Assembly: GCA_946965045.2 (NCBI GenBank)
Contig: OX337235.1
Location: 1,751,508-1,815,507, forward strand
Source of the DNA: Epithemia pelagica
Lineage: Eukaryota > Bacillariophyta > Bacillariophyceae > Surirellales > Surirellaceae
Direction of reading: 5' to 3'
Length of the DNA stretch: 64,000 nt
The translations under genes and the position numbers were made by a program. Position 1 is the first letter of the stretch. Each line of letters opens with the position of its first letter. The notes beneath the pieces are model-generated. The model saw only the letters and a list, made by a program, of their open reading frames with translations, had not been told where the DNA came from and searched no databases. Of the stretch, positions 44,638-54,238 are shown in pieces.

Positions 44638-47600
44638 CTAAGCGGCCGAACCGCATAGTAAGTGGGGCGTTTCTTCTCGGGGGAAGAATGTGGCTATTGG
44701 GAATGGAGTGTACAGGGGCGGTTGTGGGGCGAAACCTTGTTGTGTTAACCTTGCCCGCTGGGTTTTCTGGTATCTGCTTTCATATTCTTGGTTGCGTAGC
44801 GCCGAAATTTGTTTGTTTAGATGTTTGGCCAAGGACGTTACTAGGGCGTGTCCGAGTGACGCCTTTGCGTAATGTCCTATCGAGTGGATGTGTGCTTCGT
44901 CGTATCGAAATCTTGGTGATCGTTTGGTGGCTTTGTTGGCGATGTTGTTTGGAGCGTATTCGATTTCCTGGTAGAGGTCAAAAGCGGCGGTGTGTTGTTT
45001 GCTTCTTGAGGGTGACCGTCCGAAGTGTGCATCTGGCCAGTGTGGTGGGATGGCCGAGGAGAATTCGTGTGGCAAGTCGTCCTGGTGGAAGAGAAGGCGC
45101 TGGGCAAAGGATCCTAGGGATCCGAGATGATCAACGGTAAACGGGATCAAATATACTCCGTTTGCAAGAAGGTGTTTTGCTGTGTTGTCGTCATGGCAGA
45201 ATTTCGAACGGGCTGCTTCCTGGTGCGGTCTGGAGGCTGCAAGGCCAAGGGCACTGTTGTCGACCGGGACGGGAAGGGGTGTTCGAGCATGAGGGGGCGG
45301 GATGGTGACATCGATGGCCACATAGTTGAAGGGTTCGTTCTTCTGTGGTTGTTTCAACAACAATCCAACGTCGGCTGGTCTCACATTTCTTGTGTGTTGT
45401 GGGGCCAAACCGGGAGGTTCAATGTGGACGTCCTTGCAGTCCTCTACGTAGCCGGCCGCGGGTGCCAGGCGGGAGAGGAGGTCGTAGACGGTGTCCCTTA
45501 CTGCATTGGAGAGGGCCGTCTTCGGAGCCATGCTGCACGAAAAAAGATGATCGCCCTGTGGGTCTAGGGTGGGACAGGAGGGGCATCGGCATTTCCCTCG
45601 GAGGTGGTCTGGGAGGACTGGAAGGCGGAGCTTGCGTCTCAGGGCGGTGAGAAACAGGTCGTTGGGGATTCGGAAGTGTTCGGCCGTGCGTGGGAGGTGA
45701 AGGGCTAGGCTTGTGAGTGGTGACAGGGCTGAAGGGAGACTGGGGAGCAGTTCTGGTGGTGTGGCAGAGAGGAGGGATGGGACGAGGTGTTCCACCAGAG
45801 TGTGGTGGGCCAGTTGGTGGTGGGTGTTCTTGTCGTACAGGTCGGTGTTCGTTAGTGGGGCCGGAGCAAGCTCGTGGGTGTAGAGTGCAAGGGAGCGACG
45901 GAAAGCCTGGAACCACGGGAGTTCACTGTGTTGCCAGTCGGTGAAAGCAGCCTTGTGTGTGAGAGGCACTGGCCAGTCCTTGGAGGAGGCCAGTTTGATG
46001 GATCTCACTGTTTGTGTCAATAGACGTGGTCGAGCGCTGGCTGCCGGGCTGTGGTAACCCAGTCCTCCAAGGCGGTTTGGAAGGGCGGCCATGATTGTGG
46101 TCATGGTTGTGATTTGGTGTGCTGGTGTGGACGTGATCTTGGCTAGGAATGCAGCAATCAAACCGTCCGCCTGGGTGGTGGTGGGACTGTCCCAAAGGGT
46201 GGTGGTTGCCTCGTTGGAAGGGTGTGCGAGGACCATGTCTGCGGGCAGCAAATGCAGGATCGACGGTACGAGCGAGTACCGGAAAAGGTGACTTTGCGTT
46301 TGTAGGTCAGTGAGCTCAGTGAGCAGGTCTACGTTTTTTTGCATTTGGGTGAGTCTCTTTTGGATGTATTGGCGCGCAAAAGCTTGGGAGCCGACCGGTT
46401 GGCCGAGGAACCTAGTTCCCGTGGTGATTTCCGCGGCCGTTGGGTTTCCAGGGTTGAGGTGTCGGAGGGCATCGTAGAGGTGTTGTTGCGCCTGTGTTGG
46501 TAGGTATCCGTCGGTTGTGGCGGTGATGGCGGTTGTTGTGGTGAGGATTTGTGTTTTTGCTTTGTTCAGTTGGACTCCGAGCGGTGCGCCGAGTTCTTCG
46601 AAACGGGCCAGAAACCACGGTAAGTCTTCGTGTGGCAGGCAAATGGATGTGTCGTCCATTATGGAAGCTGTGTGTGCTTGTCCGCCTTTGCCATCGTCAT
46701 GTGCGTCCCCTGCTTTCTTCCGGCGGAGAGCGCGTTGGAGTTGTTCTTTATTGATCTGTATGGTCACGGTGAGGAGGACCAGGCAGGAGAATAATGGGCT
46801 CAGTGGGCATCCTTGTGGGAAGCCTTCGTCTTGGAGGAGTTTGTCGGCCTCTCCCTTGTCGTTGAAGAACCAAGAGGGTGTTTGTGTTTGCGTCAAGAGG
46901 TCGTACAGGGGAAGAAGGGGTGTCGTTTCTACGCGAGAGGCCAGTATTCGCCGTGCCTCTGTTCGTGACGTGTTGTTGAACATGTTGTGGAGGTCCAGGC
47001 ACACCAAAGCTCTTGTTGGTGTTTGGGGTAGTTCAATGTATTTTGCTACTTCGTTGGTTGTTGTTTGCGCCACGAAGTCGATCCCTCCTGGGATTTGGAT
47101 CCCATACTGGCCGCCGCTGAGCAAGAGCGGCGTGATTTGGTCGGTGATGTGTGTGAGGGCGATTTTGGCGGCGACGCGCCGCAAACCGGTGCCGATGCCG
47201 ATGGGTCTTAGGCGATGGAGTTTGTTTGGGTCCTTGTGGAGGGCAAGGAAGTAGTTGCTCCCCAGGAGTTGGTGGACGAGAGTCGGAACTTGGGCGGTGA
47301 GGATGAGCTGGAACAGGGCTTGGAGGTTGTGTCGGTATGGCCGTGTTGCCGTGGCAGCTCTGGTGGTGCGGTGTAGCGCCATTTCGACAATGGCGTCCGT
47401 GCAGGTGGCGAAGGGGCCCGATGCCGTGCCTCGTTTCATTTGTCGCATGGCAAGGTCAAACAGGTCTGGGTCGATGTGGATGCAGTTTTCTTCTGGTGGT
47501 GGTCGGTCTGGCTGGTTGCCGCGGTTCCTTGTTGTTGTTGGCGGTGGTTCCCGTCTCGCTGGGAACAGATCTTGTTTTATGGCGGCAATGCGTTCGGGCG

Positions 47601-48519
47601 TGAGTGTGGCGGTGGGCATGTGGGAGGTGAGCCGGGAGTAGGCGGTGGAGTAGTTGCCGAGGTCCGCGGCTCGTTGCGCGGCTGCCAGGCGGCTGAGATG
47701 TATGGGTCCGCCTTGGAGGTGTTGTCTAGTGTGTTGTTGTCGTTGTTTTTTCTTGTTGTTGCCGTTTGTTGTTCGCTTGCTGGTGGAGGTTGCTGGCGGT
47801 GGTTGTGACCATACCAAATGGTGCAGTTCTTCGATGCGTCCGGCCTTTAGCAGGGCGTTTCTTGCTCGGAAGGCTTCGGCGTGGGTGGTGTGTCCTGTTG
47901 TTTCCGGTGGCGCCAAGAGCATGGGTTCAAGAAGGAGGAGGAGTTTCCAGAAGGGACTTGCTTCCACGAGGGCTGCCGGTGGTTTCGTTTCTCGGATGAT
48001 GGAGTCTTGGAGTTTCGGTGTGGCCTTGAGGATCCATTGCACGGTGTTGTTGTAGGTGACGTAAAAGGCTTTCTTGGTTGGATGTTTGAGGTTGTGCCAT
48101 ACGCTGCGTCGAAACGGGGGCGGTGTTGGGTCAAGTTGGTGAAGGAAGGCGAGGCCCGTCTTCCACTGCGTTGCTATGTGAGGATCATCGTGTCGGTATG
48201 TGTGGAGGACAAGGTCCAAGTTGTTCTCTTTTCTAGTATGTTTATTTTCGTGGTGGTTGTGTAAGTGGCCCTCGGTGGTGAAAATGGCGGTTGGTTTGTT
48301 GCAGGTGTGGCAGACATGGAGGCCGTGTTGTTGACAGAAGGAGTGGGAGAGATATGTGGACGGTCGTGTTTCTCCGTGTGCTTCGATGAGGTGTTGTTTT
48401 AGTTGGAGGGTTTGTGTGTGTTTGTTTTGGTTGCGTGACTGGTGTGTTGGTGGGTCGGGCCGCCATGGACAATGGGGGACAGGGCATGCCCGGAGGGTGG
48501 GTCGCCGTAATGTACTCAT
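44638..48519 (-). CDS. non-LTR retrotransposon ORF2: zinc fingers, reverse transcriptase, restriction-like endonuclease
   Basis: 1293 aa from the ATG at 48519. The N-terminus has two C2H2-like fingers (CPVPHCPW..H..H near residues 12-50 and CHTCNK..H..H near 70-95). Reverse transcriptase: motif A VCLDLHNMFNN near 507, GFPQGCPLSPLF near 568 and the catalytic motif IMDD near 620, where other elements usually have Y or F before the xDD. After the thumb comes a CxCxxC...GDHLFSC finger near 976 and a PD-(D/E)xK-like nuclease (RPADVGLLL ... VAIDVTI, about 1045-1070). This order is that of R2/R4/NeSL/Hero-type elements, which nick DNA and reverse-transcribe at the nick. The frame is intact. The ATG overlaps the stop codon of ORF1 (ATGA). 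Confidence 0.88.
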   Translation of the reverse strand: MSTLRRPTLRACPVPHCPWRPDPPTHQSRNQNKHTQTLQLKQHLIEAHGETRPSTYLSHSFCQQHGLHVCHTCNKPTAIFTTEGHLHNHHENKHTRKENNLDLVLHTYRHDDPHIATQWKTGLAFLHQLDPTPPPFRRSVWHNLKHPTKKAFYVTYNNTVQWILKATPKLQDSIIRETKPPAALVEASPFWKLLLLLEPMLLAPPETTGHTTHAEAFRARNALLKAGRIEELHHLVWSQPPPATSTSKRTTNGNNKKKQRQQHTRQHLQGGPIHLSRLAAAQRAADLGNYSTAYSRLTSHMPTATLTPERIAAIKQDLFPARREPPPTTTRNRGNQPDRPPPEENCIHIDPDLFDLAMRQMKRGTASGPFATCTDAIVEMALHRTTRAATATRPYRHNLQALFQLILTAQVPTLVHQLLGSNYFLALHKDPNKLHRLRPIGIGTGLRRVAAKIALTHITDQITPLLLSGGQYGIQIPGGIDFVAQTTTNEVAKYIELPQTPTRALVCLDLHNMFNNTSRTEARRILASRVETTPLLPLYDLLTQTQTPSWFFNDKGEADKLLQDEGFPQGCPLSPLFSCLVLLTVTIQINKEQLQRALRRKKAGDAHDDGKGGQAHTASIMDDTSICLPHEDLPWFLARFEELGAPLGVQLNKAKTQILTTTTAITATTDGYLPTQAQQHLYDALRHLNPGNPTAAEITTGTRFLGQPVGSQAFARQYIQKRLTQMQKNVDLLTELTDLQTQSHLFRYSLVPSILHLLPADMVLAHPSNEATTTLWDSPTTTQADGLIAAFLAKITSTPAHQITTMTTIMAALPNRLGGLGYHSPAASARPRLLTQTVRSIKLASSKDWPVPLTHKAAFTDWQHSELPWFQAFRRSLALYTHELAPAPLTNTDLYDKNTHHQLAHHTLVEHLVPSLLSATPPELLPSLPSALSPLTSLALHLPRTAEHFRIPNDLFLTALRRKLRLPVLPDHLRGKCRCPSCPTLDPQGDHLFSCSMAPKTALSNAVRDTVYDLLSRLAPAAGYVEDCKDVHIEPPGLAPQHTRNVRPADVGLLLKQPQKNEPFNYVAIDVTIPPPHARTPLPVPVDNSALGLAASRPHQEAARSKFCHDDNTAKHLLANGVYLIPFTVDHLGSLGSFAQRLLFHQDDLPHEFSSAIPPHWPDAHFGRSPSRSKQHTAAFDLYQEIEYAPNNIANKATKRSPRFRYDEAHIHSIGHYAKASLGHALVTSLAKHLNKQISALRNQEYESRYQKTQRARLTQQGFAPQPPLYTPFPIATFFPREETPHLLCGSAA

Positions 48520-51500
48520 AGGGCCCCTTGGCCCTTGGTAGCATGCGGGACCACATGGCCGGTGCGGGGGCCGGCGACGGAGGAAGGGGACGACGTGGGG
48601 CGTGGCCTCTGCACTAGTCGTTCTGCGTATTCCCATACGTCTTGCGCGTCGGTGTCCGTGCTGAAGGACGTAATCCCGTCCAGATATTGCTCCAGGACGG
48701 GCAGTTGTTGCTCATTGTTCGAGGCGACAAAGTCAATGATTTGTCGGAGTTCCTCGGTCGTGTGTTGCGAGTTCCATTGCTGGAACAGCGGGCGTGAACT
48801 GTCGGACGGGTCGGAGACGTTGTCCCATTTGTCTGGAACGTCCATGTCCTCCATGTCGACGTCTGTGGGGCGATCGTCGTATCTGTCTCTGTCCTCCTCG
48901 TACTCTGCCTCGGGGTTGTCGTCGTCTTGCAGGGGCGCGTATTGGTTGGAGGACGTGTTGCTTGTGTCTGATGGTGGCGCTCTCGGTGCTGGGGACGACG
49001 TAGCTTCTGCCACTTTCTTCCAGTCCGTGCCGTCGTCGTATGGGTCGTCGTCGGTGTCGTCGGCATTGCTGGCGTCGTTTTGGTTGCTGTGGTGGTTGTC
49101 TTGGTTCGGCCGTTTCCTCGGTGGTGGTGCGCCTGGTGATGTGGATCGGGCTCTCGTTTCCCGTGTGTTGTTGTTCTCGTCGTCGTCGGCTGTTGTGGGG
49201 TGTGCTTTCTTGACGATTCTCCGTGTGAGATCGAGGAGGCGGGACGTGTGGTTGGCTTGGATTGGTTGGTGGTCGTTGGAGGTGTTGTTGCGTGGCGGTG
49301 GGGCCGCTGCTGTGACCGAGGCCATGGTTTGTCGTAGTATGTTTCGTGGGAACCCGGGGTACTGGCGAATGGTTGTCGTGGTGAGATGGAGGGTATCCGG
49401 AGTGCGGAGGAGGTAAAGTACAAATGCAATCGGCTGTTGTTCATGGTGGCAAAACTCGGGAAAGGCCGCTTGGTAGTTTTCCATTTGTGTCAGCTGTTCC
49501 CACTCTTCGTCGTCCGCGAGGTCGTTGAGGGGGAAGAGGCGAATGCGGACGATTGCGGAGAAGTATTGGTCCAGTTCACGGAGTGCTTCCAGTGTCGTGG
49601 TACGTTGTTGTTGTGTTTTGGGCACTGGGATCAACTGGATGATGTTGTCGCGCCAGCGGAGGTCGTTGTTGGCCGTTGCCTTGTGGAGCTCATTGTATGC
49701 ACGGAGAATGGTCTCGAACATGCGTTTGGAGGACGCCGAGATGTAGGTGACAGGGACAGTGCCGCGTTGTTTGGATTTGAAGTCGCCGCTGAAATTTCCG
49801 TCGCGGCATCCGATGTGTTTGTGAAAGTCGTCCGACATTTGGAGGTGTGTTGGGAGGAAGCCTAGGAGTTGGTCGTGGATGGCGTCCGTGAGGTCGATGT
49901 ATCCTCTTTTGTGTTTGATCGCGCTGGCCGGGATGCCAACGATGATACCGTGTGTCTCACATGTTCTGTTGTTGCATGCAGGGGCGTAAATGTCGATGTC
50001 CTTGTATCTTGGGTTTACCGTGGGGTTGGACTGCTGCGATCCGTGACGGAGAATCTGTTGCAGGCCGTGGTTGTCGTTGCGGAAATCATCCCGGTGGTGT
50101 TTATGCCACATTTGCGTGACAAACCGGATGCCTTGCTCCTGAAATACCTCGGTGTCGAAGGCGTCATTGATGGGGGCGGGGCGGAGTGTAAGGTGGAAGG
50201 AAGACGTGTATCCGCGCCCTCCTCGTTCGTTGTTGTTGTTGTTTCGGTTGTTGCTGTTTCGCGGTGGTTGTTTTGTTTCCAGGAACTCGACCCTGTGCAC
50301 GTCCAGCATCATTGGTTCTTCCCGGCATCGGTGGTGTTGCAGCACTCGGTGGATGTGTTGCTTTAAGGTGGTTTCCGTGACCCGTGGGAGTCGCGACTCT
50401 TCTTGGTGGTTCGCTTTGTGGCGCACCACCAGTGTAAGGTGGATGGTTGCCGGTGGGTCCATTGCTTTGGGGCGTTTCGGTGTTGCCCTGTATGGGTTGA
50501 TGGTGGTCTCCGTGGTTGCCTCCATGGTGTCGTTGGTGCCGTCCTGGTTTTCCGCCGTGTCGTCATTTTTGGCCGTGGCATTGTCCTGGTTGTCGCTGTC
50601 CATGTTGTCGTTATCGTTGGGCTCCGTGGGTTGGTTGCCGTCTCGGCCTTCCATGTACGGGACTTGGTTGTCCTCCCTATTGGGAGGGGTGGAGGTGTTG
50701 TGGGAGTAACGAAGCATTGCCTCCTGTGTGTTTTCGGTCGCATGGTTGAAGATCCTGGTCGTTGCGGTGGTGGCGGCCAATGTGCTGGAGCGACGGCCGG
50801 ACAGGGACGGTGGGGATGAAAGACGTGGCTCCGAGGTCTGGATGGTGTCGTCCTGGGTGGTGGTTTGTTTGGTGTCGTCGAGGGTGGTGTCTGGGCTGTT
50901 TTTGTTGTTTTTGGTGGTTTCCGTGGGCGTGTTTTCTTTTTTGTCTTTTTTGTCGGTGTTTTTGTTGTTGTTGTGGTGGTCAGGGGTGATGAGGTTGGAC
51001 GTGTCCAAGGATTGGGAGCAGGGAGGGTTCAACGACGGCTTGGGTTGGTTGGCTTCCGGGTCGCCGCGGTTACCGAACATGGTGGCTGCCTTTGCTCGGG
51101 TGAGAAGGGCGTGGTTGCGTGGAGCAGTGGTGCGTTTGGTGGACGGCGGTGGCTTCGTTGCGTTGGTGGCGGCGAACTTGGAGTGGGCTTGCATGGTCGC
51201 TATTTTGCAGGGGGCTTGGTTGTTGCTGGCGAAGTTTTTGTTCTGGCGGGTACTCAGTGGCGAGGCGAACTTTTCCGACACTGTGAGTGGAGAACGTTGG
51301 GCTGCTTCATTTTGTTTGGCGACGGAGTGGTTGTGGCGATGATGACGTGGCTTGGACTCTTCTGTTGCTGAGTGGTGGTGACGGCGCCAATCGACGACGT
51401 GTCGGTTTCCGTTTCTGTCGGTCTGTGTCCCGGTTGTCCGAGTGGACGGTGGGGTGGCAGGGTGGTGTTCGTGGCGAGTAGTTGTGGTTGGCTGTCCTTC

Positions 51501-51878
51501 GATGGAGTTGGCGGTGTCGGTGTCGATGACGACGTGTTTGTGGGGTTGTTGGTGTCGATTCTGCTGGGTGGCGCTTGGTCGGCCGTCCGTGTGCTTCCCT
51601 TTTGGCGTGGAGGCGGTGTGGGGTGGCTGGCTGGTGGCCATGGCGTGGCGGTGTTGTCCTTGTTGCGGAGGTGTGCCTTTTCTGTTTTTAGTTTTGTTTC
51701 GTCGATTTGGGAGTATGTCCATGGTGAAGGTGAGGTTCGCCTGGCTGCGAGCAGGGCGACGGTGTACCAACGGGGGTGCTGTCACCGAGGCGGGCGAGGT
51801 GAATCGTGTCATGGCCGTTGGCAGTTGTTTGCAGGAAAGTGCCGGTGCGTGCCAAGGCGGGTCCGCGTCCGCCGCCAT
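48516..51878 (-). CDS. non-LTR retrotransposon ORF1, 1120 aa
   Basis: Starts at the ATG at 51878 (MAADADPPWHAPALSCKQLP). The first 480 residues are low-complexity, rich in Thr, Asn, Gln, His and Pro. A central part from about 490 to 870 looks folded (TIHLTLVVRHKANHQEESRL, then YIDLTDAIHDQLLGFLPTHL, then ITVTYISASS-like and REL-DQYFSAIVRIRLFPL segments). A charged, partly acidic C-terminal region follows. I see neither a CCHC knuckle nor a typical RRM or esterase signature. It is probably the RNA-binding partner of ORF2, as for ORF1 proteins in other two-ORF elements; that is inference. The stop TGA overlaps the ORF2 ATG. Confidence 0.75.
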   Translation of the reverse strand: MAADADPPWHAPALSCKQLPTAMTRFTSPASVTAPPLVHRRPARSQANLTFTMDILPNRRNKTKNRKGTPPQQGQHRHAMATSQPPHTASTPKGKHTDGRPSATQQNRHQQPHKHVVIDTDTANSIEGQPTTTTRHEHHPATPPSTRTTGTQTDRNGNRHVVDWRRHHHSATEESKPRHHRHNHSVAKQNEAAQRSPLTVSEKFASPLSTRQNKNFASNNQAPCKIATMQAHSKFAATNATKPPPSTKRTTAPRNHALLTRAKAATMFGNRGDPEANQPKPSLNPPCSQSLDTSNLITPDHHNNNKNTDKKDKKENTPTETTKNNKNSPDTTLDDTKQTTTQDDTIQTSEPRLSSPPSLSGRRSSTLAATTATTRIFNHATENTQEAMLRYSHNTSTPPNREDNQVPYMEGRDGNQPTEPNDNDNMDSDNQDNATAKNDDTAENQDGTNDTMEATTETTINPYRATPKRPKAMDPPATIHLTLVVRHKANHQEESRLPRVTETTLKQHIHRVLQHHRCREEPMMLDVHRVEFLETKQPPRNSNNRNNNNNERGGRGYTSSFHLTLRPAPINDAFDTEVFQEQGIRFVTQMWHKHHRDDFRNDNHGLQQILRHGSQQSNPTVNPRYKDIDIYAPACNNRTCETHGIIVGIPASAIKHKRGYIDLTDAIHDQLLGFLPTHLQMSDDFHKHIGCRDGNFSGDFKSKQRGTVPVTYISASSKRMFETILRAYNELHKATANNDLRWRDNIIQLIPVPKTQQQRTTTLEALRELDQYFSAIVRIRLFPLNDLADDEEWEQLTQMENYQAAFPEFCHHEQQPIAFVLYLLRTPDTLHLTTTTIRQYPGFPRNILRQTMASVTAAAPPPRNNTSNDHQPIQANHTSRLLDLTRRIVKKAHPTTADDDENNNTRETRARSTSPGAPPPRKRPNQDNHHSNQNDASNADDTDDDPYDDGTDWKKVAEATSSPAPRAPPSDTSNTSSNQYAPLQDDDNPEAEYEEDRDRYDDRPTDVDMEDMDVPDKWDNVSDPSDSSRPLFQQWNSQHTTEELRQIIDFVASNNEQQLPVLEQYLDGITSFSTDTDAQDVWEYAERLVQRPRPTSSPSSVAGPRTGHVVPHATKGQGAL

Positions 51879-52561
51879 CGTTGCTGGCGCCGTGATGTCA
51901 CAGGAGTGTTAGGTGTACGACAGAGGAGGCCGGCCGTCCTTTATAGTTTTCTCTCTTGTCTTTTCGTCTTGGGCAAAGTTCTTTCCTGGGATTGCGGATC
52001 TTGGCAAGGGAACCTTGGAACGCATTTTGATTTTATGACTCTCCTGAACGAACAGGAATATTTTGAGTCTTGTTGAGCAGAACGCCAGCCATCTTCCAAC
52101 TGCCAAATCACGCCAGCCTTTCCAGCCGGATGTGATCATTATTTTTTTCTGGCGGGGAAGGAGTTTTTGGTGAGCAGGACAGACCATGAAAGAGTTGACA
52201 GGCAGACCACTAAAAGGCGGACACCTAGGTAGTCGGTGCCTTGTAGTACTCGTGGTACCTTAGCCATTTTTTTTCAAAAAGACCGCCGAACGCGAACGCG
52301 CCAAAACACGAATGAGTATTGGGTATTGGTATTGGCCGAAACCTGGAGGATACCCAGGACCACGAAACGGAAAAAGAATGTGCATCCCATGTCTAAAATA
52401 GATAATAGGAAACCATCTCCACCCTGTGCAAACCACAACGGTTGAGCACTGCACATGTTGTTGGTGTGCGGCGAGACTGGGAACAGCCATAAATCACATA
52501 TTCTATACATTATTTGTGTTACACCCATGACACTGTTGGTGGAGGGTGGAGGACAGAGGTC

Positions 52562-53209
52562 ATGATCCTCCTTCAAAATCTACGGGTTACAATCTCGGAC
52601 GATGATGGGTTTGAAATCCTCTCCAAGTCAGGATGTTGGGATCATGGAGTCAGAGGGAAGACCGAAAAGTCTGTGCGTTTCGACGTTACGAATAATCTTT
52701 ACCATGAAAGCAATCGAACCTTGTCCGCCAAGGAACGGAATGAGTGCTGGTACAGTGGGCTTTCCATTTCCACGTTCAAAAAGGAGATTGTGCGAGATGC
52801 TGAGAGAATGTTTATGATCAAAGGACTGAAGAAGCTCTTACCTTCCAAACTGTCGCCTGGAAAGTCGAAATGGGCGACAGTGCTACGAGCCTACAAAGAC
52901 TGTGCGGATGTCCGCACTGAAGACGAAGCGACCAATTCTGACTTTGTCGCAGTGGATCGACGCAGCATGAGTGGCCTGTACACAGGCAGTGCCCAAGTGT
53001 TGGGCCTCGAGAGGGTCCTGTTCCAATCGCTCCGAGGTCAGTCGTCGGCAACCGTCGCGCTGTTATTGAATCTAGCCCGGGAGAAGACTCGAACGATACA
53101 GGATAGGGATTCACAGGACCGCATTTATCGTCGTGTGAGTCAAAATATTAGCAGACCCTGCAGGGTTCTAGCGAGGGAATTGGCCGTTGCACAAGCCGCA
53201 TCGCTATGA
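52562..53209 (+). CDS. small hypothetical protein, 215 aa
   Basis: Read from the ATG at 52562; an extension upstream has no better start. The segment VRFDVTNNLYHESNRTLSAK followed by ERNECWYSGLSISTFKKEI resembles a short motif (hydrophobic strand, then a WYS-type turn, then a helix) that I recall from many diatom proteins of unknown role, but I cannot name a domain. The rest is helical and basic. The gene stands alone between the non-LTR element and a 1-kb gap. Function unknown. Confidence 0.5.
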   Translation: MILLQNLRVTISDDDGFEILSKSGCWDHGVRGKTEKSVRFDVTNNLYHESNRTLSAKERNECWYSGLSISTFKKEIVRDAERMFMIKGLKKLLPSKLSPGKSKWATVLRAYKDCADVRTEDEATNSDFVAVDRRSMSGLYTGSAQVLGLERVLFQSLRGQSSATVALLLNLAREKTRTIQDRDSQDRIYRRVSQNISRPCRVLARELAVAQAASL

Positions 53210-54238
53210 ACTTCGACGTCATGAATGCCTCCTCATCACAGGTGACAGTGGGAGGCAGTGGGAGGCTTCCAAGTTGTGCGGTGGGGTGGTTAAATCTTGG
53301 CAGGAAGGTTGAATGGGAAGCAGCTATTTCTTTCCTATGGACAAGATCAAAATAGCCACCATGCCATGGCTTTCATGGCAGTAGTTTCTCTATTGAACTG
53401 TGGCGTCATGACACGAGAAGATAACACTACTACTGTTAGGAGTAGGAGTAGATTGTTACTCCTAAAAGGAGTGCTAGCAATATTAAGGTTACTCGTACTC
53501 CTAAAGGTAGTTCATCCTTACCAACAAAGCCAGGACGTCCATGATCCCTAGCTAGCTTTCTGCGTCTGCGCAAGAAGATAGACCGTTCACCTTCACCAAT
53601 CATAACTTTTTGATGGGTCAATGTCGGTTGAACAGACAACAGACACGCCTTTATCCTCTTCATGGTCATGGACATTGCGCGAATCCGAGTTGCGAGACAG
53701 TCGAGAATCGTGACTGTTCAATTTCCATTTTGCATTCAATCATTGGATTTTAATTTTACCGATTTGGCATTGCTCAATTTCCGTTGACCATTTGCAAACA
53801 TTGTGAGTATAGACGATTGTGTATGGTGCGTTTCCGTTGACGACCGGCGAATGGATCAACATAAAAAGATGAGGTCATTGAAATTTGAAATGAAAGAGAG
53901 AGACATGAGGAAAAATCCGAGCCTTCTCTACAAGACTCCGGATGCCCGATTTCGCGCGCGCGTCGGCATTCGGCATACCCTCTAGAGAGTGGTGTGATCA
54001 TGTGGAAATTTTCCCACCGCAGACGAGCGCGGCGACGGCTACAGGGACAAAGGATTTGTTCTTCTGGGTGATTGGGTTGGTGGTGTAAGTTGAAAGTCCT
54101 TTATCTCCTGAGGTAGTGGAACGTTTTACTAGCTGTGATAACCGGAATAGTCCTATCGCGTACAGGTTTTGCAGAGATCGATCTCTAAGAAATTGATTCC
54201 TAGAGACATCAGTCATTGCACAAAGTCAAATATTGAAC
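53210..54238. other. intergenic region
   Basis: About 1 kb without a convincing gene. It includes the small inverted repeat at 53430-53510 and probably the promoter of the LRR gene. Confidence 0.45.
53430..53510. repeat. 81-bp MITE-like inverted repeat
   Basis: Arms at 53430-53450 and 53490-53510 (left CTACTGTTAGGAGTAGGAGT plus A) match in inverted orientation at 18 of 21 bases. It is short and carries no gene. No clear target duplication was found. Confidence 0.55.

Larger units (their letters stand above)
44600..52022 (-). mobile_element. non-LTR retrotransposon with two ORFs and a restriction-like endonuclease
   Basis: Defined by ORF1 (48516-51878) and ORF2 (44638-48519) on the minus strand, both intact, with a base composition unlike the flanks (strong G excess on the plus strand, coding Thr/Pro/Gln/Asn/His-rich protein). 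The ends are not certain. I use imperfect 21-bp direct repeats, GCATTTTRATTTTATG plus five bases, near 44599-44620 and 52022-52043, as possible target duplications. If that is right, the 3' UTR is very short and ends A-rich without a long poly(A), and the 5' UTR is about 140 bp. Confidence 0.75.

Noticed and set aside
46517-49416. Long plus-strand frames opposite the non-LTR ORFs
   Set aside because: They are shadows caused by the strong strand composition of ORF1 and ORF2. The products are Cys/Trp/Val-rich with no domain.
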